Source of the DNA: Homalodisca vitripennis
Lineage: Eukaryota > Arthropoda > Insecta > Hemiptera > Cicadellidae
Reading direction: 5' to 3'
DNA length: 64,000 nucleotides
Assembly: GCF_021130785.1 (NCBI RefSeq)
Contig: NC_060207.1
Coordinates: 99,985,001-100,049,000 of the forward strand
Below, piece after piece: positions 49,253 through 61,574 of the stretch. The translations under genes were made by a program, and so were the position numbers. The notes under the pieces were generated by a model that was given only the letters and a program-made list of their open reading frames with translations, made no database searches and was not told the origin of the DNA. How positions within the stretch are numbered: the stretch's first letter is position 1; each line of letters begins with the position of its first letter.

Positions 49253-50030
49253 GCAGAATATTCCAGAACACTCTACCAACTTTTCTGCCAATGATACATT
49301 AAGATATGTTAAAACTTTTTAAAACGAAATAATTTTCCCCACAGCCGCCATTTTTTCACTCAACAGGTTGAGTTTAAGAACGGCTTGTTGTATTAAGTAA
49401 AAAGACCTAAAACTCTAACTATAGGAAAAATAATAATTTGTACAAGCTTTGTTTTTAAAAGTTTGACATATTAAAGTTTTTTAACGTAAATATCTTATAT
49501 ATAACGGCAAACAAATAAACAGTTACTGTTATGGTGTTTTATTCAGAGAATTTACTTATAAATACTGATACCAAGTTTAGGAACATTTATTAATAAATAA
49601 AAATATAATTATTTTTAAAAAGCTTATTACATTAGATCACTGCTGGGTTGATTGTAATGTAATATCCTTTGTAAGGATGTACAATTTTAAGGTTTAGATG
49701 TCTTTTAATTAAAATATATATAATATACAAAAATAACAACTTTATTGGCATAGGAATTATATTACATGTGAGTCATTTCTATCAAATACAGTATACAAAA
49801 TGATATAATGCTGAAGGCTAATAAATCATTAAACAAAAACTAATTTGGAAATGTTTTGGTAATTCTAGTGGCACACTTTAAGATACGCGATTAAACTGTC
49901 GATGGGAATTAAATATCGTTTATAATTGAGATAGTTCAGCAGCGAAAAGTTTTCTTTCAAATTCAAAACTGCTTTCTCCTTTGTTACAATAGAAACACTT
50001 TATGAATTATTATTAGCAATCATATGGAAA
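49253..50030 (+). mobile_element. Foldback locus, direct copy 1 (left)
   Basis: Starts with a TIR-like end (CCAGAACACTCTACCAACTT) and aligns colinearly with 50071-50950. Landmarks are CCGCCATTTT, AGAACGGCTT, GCTAATAAATCAT, TTCAGCAGC and ACAATAGAAACACTTT. It is about 100 bp shorter because it lacks the CAGCTG-rich block present at 50510-50600. No coding capacity was seen. Confidence 0.7.
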
Positions 50031-50070
50031 TAGCTATTTTTAGAACATATATATTTATTTCATTACTATA

Positions 50071-51255
50071 CAGTGTCCCAGAACTCTCTACCAATATTTT
50101 CAGGTAATATTCTCGGGCAAAATGCCAAACCAAAATATAATATTAAAATGTTTTAAAGCTCAATTACTCGCTTAACCGCCATTTTGTTCATTCATTTAGC
50201 ATTTTTTAATTTGAGAACGGCTTTGTTGTTATGAATTGAAATTTGGTATATTGCTTTGTAACATAAAGGCCTATCACAGGATCATTTTTTTAAGCTTCAT
50301 TCCAAAATAAATTGTGGCTTCCTAATAACCTTTAAGCGTAAATCTTTTTAAAACAACAGATGATGAAAAAGTTACAATTATTACATTTTAGTCAGAAACT
50401 TTTATTAAAAATCCAAAGATACTAAGTCTAATAAAATCTGTTGATAAACAAGGGAGATAATGCGTTCTTTTAACAAGTAGGCCTACTACACAGTATCCGC
50501 TGTGATTATGTGACAGCACTGTTTGTGAGCCACAACAAACAGCTGTTTTAATCTTAGCTGCTCTAATCAGCTGATTATAACATTACATTGTTGAACTGTG
50601 ATCATACTACCCTTACATATTACAGGATTTAGGCTTATTGTGATTAAAACATAAAAAATTAAAATGTTTATAATCTACGAAATAATAACTTTATTTAAAT
50701 AAAGTTGCTAATAAATCATCTAGTAAATAAGTTTTTTATTGATAGAGTACAAAGTTATATTTGGACATGTGAGGCTAATTCTACTGACTCGGTTCAAGAT
50801 GTGCAATCACACTGACTGTAGGAATATTAAACATCGATTGTTGAATATTGGACTGAAACTGTTCATTCAGCAGCAGAAATTACTCATTTAGTTCAAAATG
50901 ATTTTTTACTCTGTTATAATATAAACACTTTTGTAAATCCATTAGAAGTCTAGTGTAAATAAAATTATTATTTATTTAGGTTTATTATTTTTATTTTCTT
51001 ATGTTTCAATCACAAGAGACCTAAATGTTACAATATGTAATTTTTGTGTAATTGTGCCTTTAGATTATAAATCAATATACCAAATTTTATATAATTCCAA
51101 CAAACCGTTCTAAAATTAAAAATTGGTAAATGAAACAAAACTGTGGTTATTTGGGTGATTATTGAATTTTCGAAAGTTATAATGTGATATTTTGATTTGA
51201 CTTTGGTCCAGGAATAATACCTGAAAATATTGGTAGAGAGTATTGAAACACCCTG
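50071..51255. mobile_element. TIR/foldback element, ~1.19 kb, arms at least 240 bp
   Basis: The left arm begins CAGTGTCCCAGAACTCTCTA at 50071 after TA. The right arm, read on the minus strand from 51255, begins CAGGGTGTTTCAATACTCTC and is also next to TA. The first 47 bp pair closely, through CCAATATTTTCAGGTA. Weaker pairing continues for about 240 bp, including AGAACGG and AATTTGGTATATTG. TA flanks and CAGGGTG-type ends suggest a Tc1/mariner-like or related non-autonomous element, but no transposase remains. The 106-codon minus-strand frame (51028-51348) lies in the right arm and is incidental. Confidence 0.75.
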
Positions 51256-51284
51256 TATAGTAAAAAAAATACACTTGAATCCAC

Positions 51285-51469
51285 ATTGTAATGTTTTAAT
51301 CAGCTGATTAGAGCATCTGCAATATAACAGCTGATTGTTGTGGCTCACTAGCAGTGTTCACACATAATGAGAGTTAATATTGTTTAGTTCTCAGCTTTTC
51401 AAAGTTTTGTTTTTGCTTCGAGAGTAATACCTGAAAAATTGGTAGAGTTTTTCGGTCACCCTACATTTC
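51285..51469 (-). mobile_element. Foldback locus, partial inverted copy (right)
   Basis: On the minus strand it begins at 51469 with TAGGGTGACCG, then CTCTACCAATTTTTCAGGTA, the same terminal motif as 50071. Its inner part (51285-51370) is the reverse complement of 50513-50600, including GTGAGCCACAACAA, CAGCTGTT and CTCTAATCAGCTGATTA. About 100-400 bp between these parts is missing relative to the 50071 copy. Confidence 0.65.
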
Positions 51470-54118
51470 CATTAACAGGCCTACCTTTTTTCTCTTTAAA
51501 TTTCCCCAATAATACACTCGATTACTGAATACTACTTTATTTAAGTTGGTATCGCTGTGATATTCAGGTGAGTTGGGAACAGTTAAAGTCTAAATGGTAC
51601 TAAATACACAATTTTTATTTTTATTGAAATACTTTGCGATGTTTCACATTCAGATGGTTTAAGTTTAGTTCACTCTAACCATTCTCTATAAAACAATAAA
51701 ACTTATCGTGAGGCCTTCAACAAATATAGCATGTTTATTTTTTTCAGAAATGAATAAATTGTGTGTGGTTGGCCGCAGCAGGCTACACATTCATGTTACA
51801 TTTTGGGCGCTGTTGCATGATTTAAATTCAGTGGTTTTATTCAGTTTCTATCAATCGTTTCTACATTCAAGTATCTACAGACAATTCAGGTTTTGTCATG
51901 CAAGCTACATAAAGATCGTTGATTTTGTGTAAACATATCTTAAAAGGAAAGAGAAATGTATTTTTTGTGTTTTGTGTTAGCATAAAGTATATTCCAGAAG
52001 TCGAGAGCCAATTTTCATTATGTTTCTCTTGGTACAACCTCGTTTTTCTTTACATCGATGAAGGACCCTTAAGAAACAAGTCTATCATTGGACGTGCTGG
52101 TTTTGATGGAGGTTTAAACAGGACGGTTAAAAATGTGAAACGTTAAAAATATATTTTTTTAAGATCCAATTTTGCTTAGCTTAAATTACTTCAAAACAAC
52201 GGTCAGTCATAAAAAGTAAATTTTAAATCACCCTCATCTGATTTTATATGATTATATTTAAACCTTAAAGTGGCAGCTTTCATTCTCTTCATGTAGTTGT
52301 ATGACGATGCTATAAGTGTTATCTATCTATAAGACGGTCGGTTTTAAGTATATCAAGTTCAAAAAAACATGGTCTGTAAAAAATATTATATAATATTTTA
52401 ACCCTTTTGATACCCTCCCATTCCGACCTTCACAAAATCTAGCTCGACTGACAATAGATTTCTTTCTTAGAAAAACATTCTCTATCTATTTCAAGAGAAA
52501 AATAAATTGTGTGTTTTACAGGGCTGATTGGCTCCCGGCTTCTGCACTATTATGTATAATATTGATGTTATTTTAGGTATGCCTTACAGCGGTATGCCTC
52601 AATACTATATCTGTAGTCATTAATTTCGTGCATTTCCTTAAACATGTATATTCCAGAGCTAGCACTTTGATTATCAATAAATATAAGCTTAGGCGAAATT
52701 GGCTATTTGACCTGTCACAATATATTTTCTACTGTCAAAATGGACCCGTATTCTATTTTCCACAAGATGTTGAGACACGTCACTTCGGACTCCTTTTAAG
52801 TCGTCCACGTTGCGTCAAATCGTATCCTTTGCTCTAAGCCTATGAGTAATTAAGAAAATAATTAGAAATCAACGTTATTTATTTTTTTTATATATTCTAA
52901 TAATAAAAAAGGTGAAGGTATACTATTTAATACATCGTGTTCATCAATTACAGAGTTTTTTAAATCATATGTCAGAATTTCACGATTAAGTTTACATACT
53001 GTAAACTTCAGGTCCAAATAAAGTGTATATCAAAATGGAACTGTCAAATAATAAAATTGTATTCCCCGCTAATAGTGATCAGTGGTTTTTAGTACACATA
53101 ATTAATAAAATATGTATGAAATAATATTACATAACATTGTAAATGTTAGATTTGTATTGTCCATGTTTATTTATGAAGTCATTAGATCATTAAGGGTGCG
53201 ATGTTACCCATTTCAGCTCATCAGAGGTCATTTCAGCTCCAGCTGGTTTTTGTTGACGTTCTAAAGCGAGGTTTTATTGCTTATTCTACGTTCATTCACC
53301 CTGCATTTATTGTTATCACCAATTTGTTTTTAGAAAGTAAACTCCAAAGCCTACCAAGCTATGTTATAAAATCAACGCATAATTAGAACATTTGGCTACA
53401 GATAGCTCAAATGTAATATATGATTGTTGTAATTACTTAGTATTCATTCACTGCTTTAAGGAAGTATTATAATTATGCGGTAGTGCTATTTAAGCCGTAT
53501 GATTAAAATTAACTTTTTAACACAATTGATGTAATAAATTACGAAATGAAAAAACTAATTTAAAAACTCTTATAATATTAATAACATTTTAAACCGTCAA
53601 GGTGATGCTGCTCACTATTGGAAATGTATAAACGGAATGGCTGTAATACCATAAGGAAAGAATTCAACAGGTTGAACATTTAAGATGAGATGAAGCTATA
53701 ACGGAATCTCCCATTGTTACAGAGGAGGTAAATAAATATCTTATCTCCATACAGTCAGATTAGGATAGTAGTATCACTGACTTAGTTAGGCACACTCCAG
53801 CTTAAATAGTGGAAAACAGAACTCGTATTTCCTACTACAATTTGAGAAGTATTCAATACGTTTAATATTCTAAAAATATAACAAGTTTGTCGCTGATTGC
53901 ATCAGTACGGCACGAATAGTCACTTACAGAAATGAATTCACCTTTCTAGTCACGTATCATTAAGTTAAATTTTGTGATGGTTATTCTGATAAGCTCAGGA
54001 CCAGAGTATTAGTTCCGATATTAAAAAAGAGCTCATAAATAAATATAATTTAAAACCTACTAATTTATTCTCTAAAGCTTTCGCGATAGTAATAAAATGT
54101 GGACTTCCTTCTCATTTA
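51470..54118. other. AT-rich sequence, no gene supported
   Basis: A CAG|GTGAGT donor-like site occurs at about 51566. Short frames at 51708-52146, 52628-52837 and 53201-53386 have no recognisable content. Confidence 0.4.
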
Positions 54119-54245
54119 GTATATATATAATACTAAATAGTATATATAAATATATTATATATATACATATATTTATATATACTAATTGAGATATATATAT
54201 ATATATATATATCATATACTAATGTATAATATATATATTTATTTG
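54119..54245. repeat. TA-rich low-complexity tract with nested palindromes
   Basis: (TA)n runs interspersed with ACTAAATAGT-like palindromes. Confidence 0.9.
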
Positions 54246-54440
54246 TTTGTTTTATCAATAGCAAGCAATATTGTTTATAGAGTAAACCTACTAAAACTAC
54301 ACGTGTAAAAGTAACAAATTAAATTTATGGTTTAAATTTTGAATATTTTATTAGACATCCACGGATTTCTTTACAGATTTCGAAAATAATTCGATTTGGT
54401 TAACAAAGAAATTTTGATATTCAAGGCAGAATTTGTTAGT

Positions 54441-54760
54441 GTGAGGGGAAAATGTGATCAATCAGTTCCAAAGCTTCCTGACTGGCCGGGAACAGCGGGG
54501 TGAGGACCAGCGATTGTCTCAGCGCGCCCCTACCTGTCACAGCTGATGTGAGGGGGAAATGCGATCAATCGGTTCCAAACCTTCTTGACTGGCCAGGAAC
54601 ACTGGGTGAGGACCAGCGATTATCTCAGCGCACCACTACCTGTCCCAGCTTGGTGTGAGGGGAAAATGCGCTCAATCGGTTCAAAAACTTCCTGTCTGGC
54701 CGGGAACAGCGGGTGAGGACCAGCGATTGTCTCAGCGCGCTCCTACCTGTCACAGCTAGT
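54441..54760. repeat. Tandem repeat, 107 bp unit, three copies, GC-rich
   Basis: Units start with GTGAGGGG(A/G)AAATG at 54441, 54548 and 54655, giving two exact 107 bp periods. Each contains CTGACTGGCC-type sequence, GAACA, GGTGAGGACCAGCGATT, CTCAGCGC and ACCTGTC(A/C)CAGCT. The units are about 85-90% alike by eye. They are far richer in GC than the surroundings and lie just 5' of a dead reverse transcriptase, so they may be the promoter or UTR repeat of that element, or an unrelated satellite fragment. Confidence 0.93.
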
Positions 54761-54808
54761 GCGACTTAGGGTTTAGACATATACATGATACTTTTCCAAG
54801 TTTTAGAA

Positions 54809-55272
54809 AGTGATCTGTTAAAATTGGAGATTAAATGATAAGCAAATACGTTTTCGAATGACAAAGCAATCTCTTATTCTTATAAAAATATGTTATCATT
54901 AAAGAACTTTATATCTGAAGACTTACTAATACTTAGAATATGGATTTCCTGTAATAAGATGCAGATCAATGTGAATAAAAGTAAATATTTAAACTTATTT
55001 TTCGGAGATTTTTATTTTCAAAGTCATTATATGTATTATTTTTTGGACTGTAATATAGACAGCTGCAGCTGTAAAGTATTCATTAAGGAATCCTATTTTA
55101 ATATATTTGAGTCGCTTTGGACATACCAACGTTATAAATAGAAATTTATCTGCTACTAGAAAATTTTATTTTTGTTAAACCTTCTTCCATACTCAGAGTA
55201 TATTACTTTGCTTCGATCGATTCTAAGCTGCAGTACGGGTTGTAGTTTGTTGGGAAGGACATAGTATGCATT
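54809..55272 (+). pseudogene. Degenerate non-LTR reverse transcriptase fragment
   Basis: The frame reads SDLLKLEIK, two stops, then TFSNDKAISYSYKN. FSND occupies the place of the catalytic (F/Y)ADD box of reverse transcriptase, so one catalytic aspartate and the alanine have been lost. It is followed by the expected helix and strand: IWISCNKMQINVNKSKYLN (the W...NKL.IN..KSK.. motif). This frame runs to 55141. After a frameshift, YFASIDSKLQYGL (55204-55242) matches the usual Y..l..S.LqYGl..WG segment, then a stop and FVGKD. The order and spacing fit a CR1/Jockey/L2-like ORF2 palm-to-thumb region. It is non-functional. Confidence 0.78.
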
Positions 55273-55389
55273 TGATAAACTAAAATATACTAAGAACTGC
55301 TTTTTTCAATTCCTAATATTAGATTTCAAACTCGTGTATATCTTTATTACGCAAAATACAGTGTTTAAATTTATAAACCACTTTTCATT

Positions 55390-56140
55390 ACTCGATCGAG
55401 CTAAAATTTGGCATGTAAACTCAAGTCTTGTGACTTTCATTTCAGAGCGATTACTCAGTTAAATAGTGTTTACATTAGTCTCATAGGTACAATGATAGCA
55501 AGGAGAAAATCGCATAACAAATAAATTTGTAAACAAACTGTGAACAACTATATGACATTTTCACATGTGACATGTTAGAACATACGTCTAAACTAACCCA
55601 ACATTACCTATTGGTGACTTGGCATGTACACTTTTATTATAAACTGCTACAAAACCTCTAACTCAATTAACAAAAAAAAATTTAATGTATCGTTTAGCAA
55701 AAAATGTTATCTTTTTATTTTGCTTAAAACGCCATTACTACATAGGCATTTTGGATTTAGCTTTGTGACGGGAGATTTTAATATTATTTTTAATTTATGA
55801 CTCAAGAACTTTGTTCTTACGTACTTTTTAATAATTGTAATTTTTAATTTATTTATTTATGGATAGCTGCCTTTGTCCCCCATACGATATATATATATAT
55901 ACATAGGCAAGAGTGAGTTATGATGATGCATGACCATACATGGCATTTGTCAGAGCGTCATTGAAGTCTATCACTTTTCCGTAGGCTGTCACAACTTCTC
56001 TTTTGTCTGCCTGAGCGATGTAAACATTGTTTCTATATCTGTCAATAGACCAACTTAAGAATGAAATGAGCTATAAGCTTGAAACTTTGCGTTTCGTGAC
56101 AACTGGTGTGGCGTAGCTTACTCTTACCTTGTTGAACTAG
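55390..56140 (+). repeat. Dispersed repeat family E, copy 2 (~750 bp)
   Basis: Colinear with 32490-33300. 55490-55575 shares AATGATAGCAA, GAGAAAATC, AAATTTGTAAACAAACT and ACATGTGA. 55960-56125 shares CTATCACTTT, GGCTGTCACAA, TTCTCTTTTGTC and TGGTGTGGCGTA. A short TA tract (55886-55906) interrupts it. It lies directly 3' of the dead reverse transcriptase, whereas copy 1 lies 3' of an ORF1 fossil. Confidence 0.65.
55886..55906. repeat. Short (TA)n tract
   Basis: About 20 bp of TA dinucleotides within the family E copy. Confidence 0.85.
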
Positions 56141-56416
56141 ATTATAGTGTCGAAAGACCGGGATGAAAGTTCTATCCAAAACTTCGAATTAACAATGTTG
56201 GAGTTTGCCAAGATTGATTGTATGTCTATAAACTTGGTAGGCTATAAAAATTACATAACACTTATTCTATAGGTATTGGGCATATAAAATTGAAAGCTCA
56301 ATTAAATTGCTTTATATTTTGCCACTTATGTGTTGTAATAATAATCACACATAGAAACTAACTTTAGTTCTACACATAACGTAGATATAGTGGAAAGGGT
56401 TGATTGAATTGAATTT

Positions 56417-56663
56417 TTAGTTTAGCTCCAGTTCACCTTCCTTTAATTACAGCGCCTGGTATCTGACAGTGTCTCAGCCATGACTCCTGGAATCTAGAGT
56501 CATTTTCGTCTGGGGAGATCCAAAGAAAGTCGATGACGAAGAAGCTCAAAATGAAACATTTATATCGTTTCGACTTCAGAGACACCTATAACCCTACCAA
56601 ACCCTTAACTCTTACGAACATGACTCCAGATTAAAGGGAAGGTAACTGTAGTCGTTACGAAAT
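56417..56663. mobile_element. TIR element (MITE-like), family A copy 3
   Basis: The left arm at 56417-56470 (TTTAGCTCCAGTTCACCTTC) pairs with the right arm at 56620-56663 (GGGAAGGTAACTGTAGTCG). The interior 56530-56580 (GATGACGAAGAAGCTCAAAA, then TATCGTTTCGAC) matches the interior of copy 1 at 7327-7370. Copies 1 and 3 therefore preserve the full-length form, about 250-340 bp. Confidence 0.75.
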
Positions 56664-57933
56664 TATAAATAATACAATATAAATATTTACTTTACTATAT
56701 TAGATGAACACAAATTAAAAACAGATTTTTTAAATGTAATGTTTCTTGCTGTGAATAATTCAAATTAAGATGAAAAGAGATACGAAATACAGCAATAGTA
56801 CTAAGTATGTGACACATATCAGCGAAACACTTATCCTTAGTATAAAGATGGCTAAAATTATTAAAATAACTAACTATTGATAACATATGATTGTATGTTC
56901 TTCCAACCCCATTTTCCATTGGGCTTTTAACTTGAACCTTGACCAAACAACAATTAACTTGACAAAGTCCAGAGTCACGCTATCACCTAAGCCGGCTCTC
57001 CGCAAAGCTTGTCGGACACAGCTGACACAACCGTTATCCAATTGAAGTTTTAAAAGAGATTTATTTACTTTTGGGACACTGTACTGTTTATGTTACTAAG
57101 AACAAAATTGGCAATTCCAATATTGTCACTTCTTGAATAAAACTAATTTAGCACTTTAAAGACAAAAAGGTTTTGGGTGGGTAACATTTTTTATTTACAA
57201 TATAAACAAATTAATTATTTCTTTTTATCTTATTTTAAACTATTCTTAACAAGTAGTGTAACATTTTCTATCAATTCCTGCTTTGTTTCAACTAATACTG
57301 TATAGTAAAGTCAATATTTATATTTCATTCTTTATCATTCTTTCGTAAGAATTAATTGTTTGCCATAGTAATATATAAAAAGTTATATATTATTATCTAA
57401 TGTATTAATTTATTTAACTCACACCGAAAATAAAAATTTGTATGTATTTTAATCACGTATATATATAAAATTATCAATTAACGAGACCATTGAATCTATG
57501 TAATGTTAGTAGCATCCAAACCATGGTTGACATAACAGTGATTGCTGATTGATGCAAAGCATGTTAATTTAATGGAGCTAGACTGTACTGGACAAACAAT
57601 CAAATGCTAGATTCTATCGGACGCTCGGTGGTAAATCAGCCACGGGAACAAGATTAAGCAATTAGCCTCTCCCCGTTATCCTTTGACATAAGGTAAGATC
57701 ACGCCAGACTAAATATAGAATATCAGCCTTCAGCTAAGTATAAAATGAGGGATATTCATGGAGAGACATGCACTCGTAGTAATAAATCGGTTGGAACCTC
57801 TCCCCCCCCCACCCACAAAAGTGAGGGAGTAAATTAAAAACTCAGAGTATTGCAGGTATCACATCCTTTTCCTGTGGTATTTATTTTACTGATAATTACA
57901 GAAATGTATGAATACATAGGATTTTATGTAGCT
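56664..57933. other. AT-rich sequence, no gene supported
   Basis: A TATA-like TATAAAATGAGGG occurs at about 57737, but the next ATGs open only trivial frames. Family D-like TCTCCCCGTTAT is at 57667-57678, and a C-run is at 57803-57811. Confidence 0.4.
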
Positions 57934-57962
57934 AATATATATATATATATATATATATATTT
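57934..57962. repeat. (TA)n microsatellite
   Basis: About 28 bp of TA dinucleotides. Confidence 0.95.
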
Positions 57963-58836
57963 CAACATGATGAAATGATTAGCTTTTTAAACAAAGAACA
58001 GCCATATGACGTTTAAAAACGTTTCTAAAAATTTAAAACTAGATGGTTCTATATTATAAAAAATAAAATTGTCACATACTTTGACGTTAGCATCCAAAGC
58101 CAGCATTACACTTGGCAACTACACTCTTTTAAAAATAAAGTTTAAAGACCAATATTAAATTTGTTTTTCGAGACATTGCGAATAAAGGTTTCTTTTAAGA
58201 AAATTATTTAGACATGTTCAAATAATTCTGCTCTCCTAAATTGCTACATTAATGCTGTACCGTATTTTAATACACACTTGAAATCAGAATCATTATTATA
58301 TTAAGGAATGCAAGTAAATACATATTATTATTATTTTCTAGAAAAACTAAAAGCAAGTGATTTTATTCCTATTTTACTTTATCAAAATGTGTAAGGCACA
58401 ATATAGAGTAGTTCTTGAGAATTTAAGGTTCCAGAAGTATGCAGGGTTGATTGTTTTAACATTAAATATATTGCTTGCATGTTTTACCAGAAGACTCTTT
58501 GGTTATTGGCCATATCTGGTGTACGTAACGAGCACCCCGTCGCGTCCTCGTCTATCTAGCGGAATTAGAAGTTAGGTGAGGGGATATTAAGACAAAATCA
58601 GAATACACAATAATTGAACGTTAATGTAATGAATACAAGAAGGAGCTCCTCGTGTTTTTTTGGTCCAATACTAATTTAAAATTTGCCCCGTATATGACAT
58701 TTTAGAGAATCGATAGTTAATTAAAAGTTGGAAAGACAAAGACTTTTTTAATCACTGATATGCAACCTAATTAAATAAACACAACATATCTGAACATGTG
58801 ACAAGATATGTAGCCTTGAAACCTGAAACTAACTTA

Positions 58837-58916
58837 ATATTATAAATACGAAAGTGATTGTTTGTTTGTTAAGCTTTCACGCGTAAACTTTCCAACCAAT
58901 TTTACTGAAATTTTAA
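58837..58916 (+). repeat. Widespread arthropod interspersed-repeat module
   Basis: ATTATAAATACGAAAGTGAT, then TTTGTTTGTT, CTTTCACGCGTAAACT, CCAACCAATTTTACTGAAAT. This combination (TATAAATGCGAAAG, TTTGTTTGTT, a CACGC-containing block, CCGATTTTxxTGAAAT) is, from general knowledge, a very common non-autonomous repeat in insect genomes. I cannot confirm its class from one copy. Confidence 0.5.
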
Positions 58917-60114
58917 ACTAACATTCTTAGGGCCCTTGGTTAACATATAGGTTTATACTTATTTCAAAATTCCTTCTTTTATAAGCCGAACTGATCTCTA
59001 AAGATGCATTACAGCGAACAAATACTATTAATAGGACAATAAATGATCCAGTTAAATTAAATCAACTGTTACCTGTAAACATTGTTTTATGACAGAACAA
59101 CTATATGTTTAATGAATTTAACCAATAATTTCAATTTGTTAACATTTACAGTCTGAAAGCCTTAAGTAAAGCTTGATGGTAACAAAACATCTTATTTCAA
59201 CCTTTTCTACAAACGCTGTTGAGCATAGAGTAACAAAATGAAAAGTTTTAATAAAAATATACTCTAACTGTACTTTTAGCAAATATTAAGTGTGCAGTGA
59301 TTGGTCAGTACTGTAATGCAGATGTAAAAAACAAAGATGTTAAATATCTTTTATTGTAAGTTTAAAGACCTTATATTATAAAACTAATCCTAATTGTCTT
59401 TTGACAAATGTGGGCTTCTCAGACATGTGTGTGTGTGTGTTCTTTATCGGAAAACAAGACAAAACCAACTATGTAAAAAAATATTAAGAACGCAACAAAT
59501 TACAATGGCCATAAATATACAATTTTTTACAGATTTTCGTGATTCTAGTAAAACGGCAGACTTGACACTGCGTCGGAAATATCATTCACTCAAACCAGAG
59601 GTTCTCATACACGTGCAAATCCTACGTAAATTGTGTGTGTATCCGCGGGTAACTGCTATTCAATTCATATTCATATATTTATTGGTTAACTCAATTTTTT
59701 CTCCTATTTTTGGAAAGTCGTTCTACACATATTTGATTTCAGCATTAATACAGGGCGCAGGCATTCATTTATAGAGACTTCAAAAGGAAGCAAACAGTTG
59801 CACTTAAAAGGAGATACATTTGAAAATGGAACTCGCATTTAAATATATTAACATATGTGGGGTTTATTTTAGGAGTGTAACAATTTATTGGGAAATGCAA
59901 ATGAATTCTTAAGCATTCACCAACAGTTACAGTGTACCACTATTATAACATCATATTGAAAAACAAAGTTTCGGTTAGATAAAATTATTAACCAACTGAT
60001 TTTTTCACTAAAATCAAACGTTACAAACATGTTCGTAGAGTGTTTATTGTGCAGTTTAATGTATACTGGAATCAACATTTACCAGAATTACGACCACTAC
60101 TGCAATTTGAACTG
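58917..60114. other. AT-rich sequence, no gene supported
   Basis: The longest non-repeat frame of the window, 126 codons at 59394-59774 (+), lies here. It overlaps a short GT run and has no recognisable domain or promoter or splice context, so it is not called. Confidence 0.4.
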
Positions 60115-60230
60115 ATCAATCATCAGCTCTCCGATCAATCCGACATCTCTATTATATACTCTCCGATCGCTGAATGATATATTTGCTACCATTATATGCT
60201 ACAACTGTATGTGAACTCAGGAATAAATCA
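60115..60230 (+). repeat. Dispersed repeat family D, copy 4
   Basis: Carries CTCCGATC twice, CCGATCGCTGAA and TGTATGTGAACTCAG, shared with the other family D copies. Confidence 0.45.
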
Positions 60231-60334
60231 CTGTTAAATGATAACATCTTGTAATCGAGATTACAATTTTTTGTTTGTTACGGTTATTTTTATGTATGCT
60301 ATGAAAGAAAATATATAGCCGTAGGTAATACAGT

Positions 60335-60372
60335 ATAGTATATAATAATATATATATATATATATATATATA
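60335..60372. repeat. (TA)n microsatellite
   Basis: About 38 bp of mostly TA dinucleotides. Confidence 0.95.
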
Positions 60373-61574
60373 AAGAAATATAATATAGTAATATAGTATA
60401 TTTTGTATTATGTAAATATTCTGTATATTTTAGTAGGTTTAGGTAAATGTGATAAAATAAGACTTCATGAAATATGCTGCATGAAGTAGACGAATCGAAA
60501 TATTTTTTCAATCAGAATATAAATCATTCTTAAGTGGCTAATAATTAGAATTTGAAAACCTTTTAAATTTTTTGCACGACAGGTACTCTATTAATTCGCA
60601 AGACAGAAAAGTTTTTTTTAACCAGATCAGAAAAATATAGGCCTACAAGCTTTCAAGTGTGTAAATATTTAGGTGAATATACGACCTATACAGAACTGAT
60701 ATACGACCATTTTCATATTTTCATATTTTGTTTTGAAAGATTTACACAAATTATTGCGACAATTCAATATAAATTATTACAGATATGGACGTATGTATGT
60801 AGCAATTCTCTCTACATTTACCATGTCCTAGGATCAGTCTTGTAATACGTATGAACTTAAAACACAGAGCAACATATATCAGACACAGGCCACAGACACA
60901 CACGCTAGTAAAGTGTACAACTCTTTGTTAAAGTAGATGTAATGAATTATGGTTAGAATGTTCCTAAGTAGAATATAAGAGTAGCATTTCTTTAAAAACC
61001 CGTATCCAGGATCTAACGAGGAGTTTTTTATTTGTTCAAATAAATTATAAATACAACGTGTATCATCATCGTCACATAGTATTGGTTGCAGGTCCAAAAC
61101 TATAATATTGTACAGATGGAAGATCCTTTTTGTAATAAACGTATAAAAGACTTGAATAATTATCAAATTAAAAATATGCTGAATATTTAATATACAAGCA
61201 ATATGTACAAAAATATTAAAATATTTACACATATGCAACCTAATGTCAAATATATAAGTACAACAATTACTATAAATACAATCAATAGACTAAAATTATC
61301 TTCCCAAATTTTATTACCTTATAGATTTTTAAACGGTGTAACATAATTAAATCACATAAATTAAATACATATCTTAGCCACATATTAAGTTTCTATCAAC
61401 ACTTGTTAATTTAATTTGGTTATTTGATTTGTTTTTTTATACCAACTGTATTTCATAATGGCCTCACTGATTCCGAATTGTGTATGGTGTAAACTGAAAT
61501 TAATATTAAGAATACAATGGTGTATTGTTTTATTAATCATATTTTAGTTTAACACACATTTATCTTTAAACGAC
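60373..61574. other. AT-rich sequence, no gene supported
   Basis: A 119-codon minus-strand frame (60879-61238) includes a less AT-biased stretch with CDDDDTRCIYNLFEQIKNS. I cannot assign it and see no splice sites in support. Confidence 0.35.

Noticed and set aside
51028..51348. 106-codon minus-strand frame
   Set aside because: Falls inside the inverted arm of the foldback element and is not conserved in the other arm.
59394..59774. 126-codon frame as a gene
   Set aside because: AT-biased composition, includes a GT run, no recognisable motif, no promoter or splice context.
60879..61238. 119-codon minus-strand frame as a gene
   Set aside because: Mostly hydrophobic AT-driven residues. The one less biased stretch matches nothing I know, and no splice support was seen.
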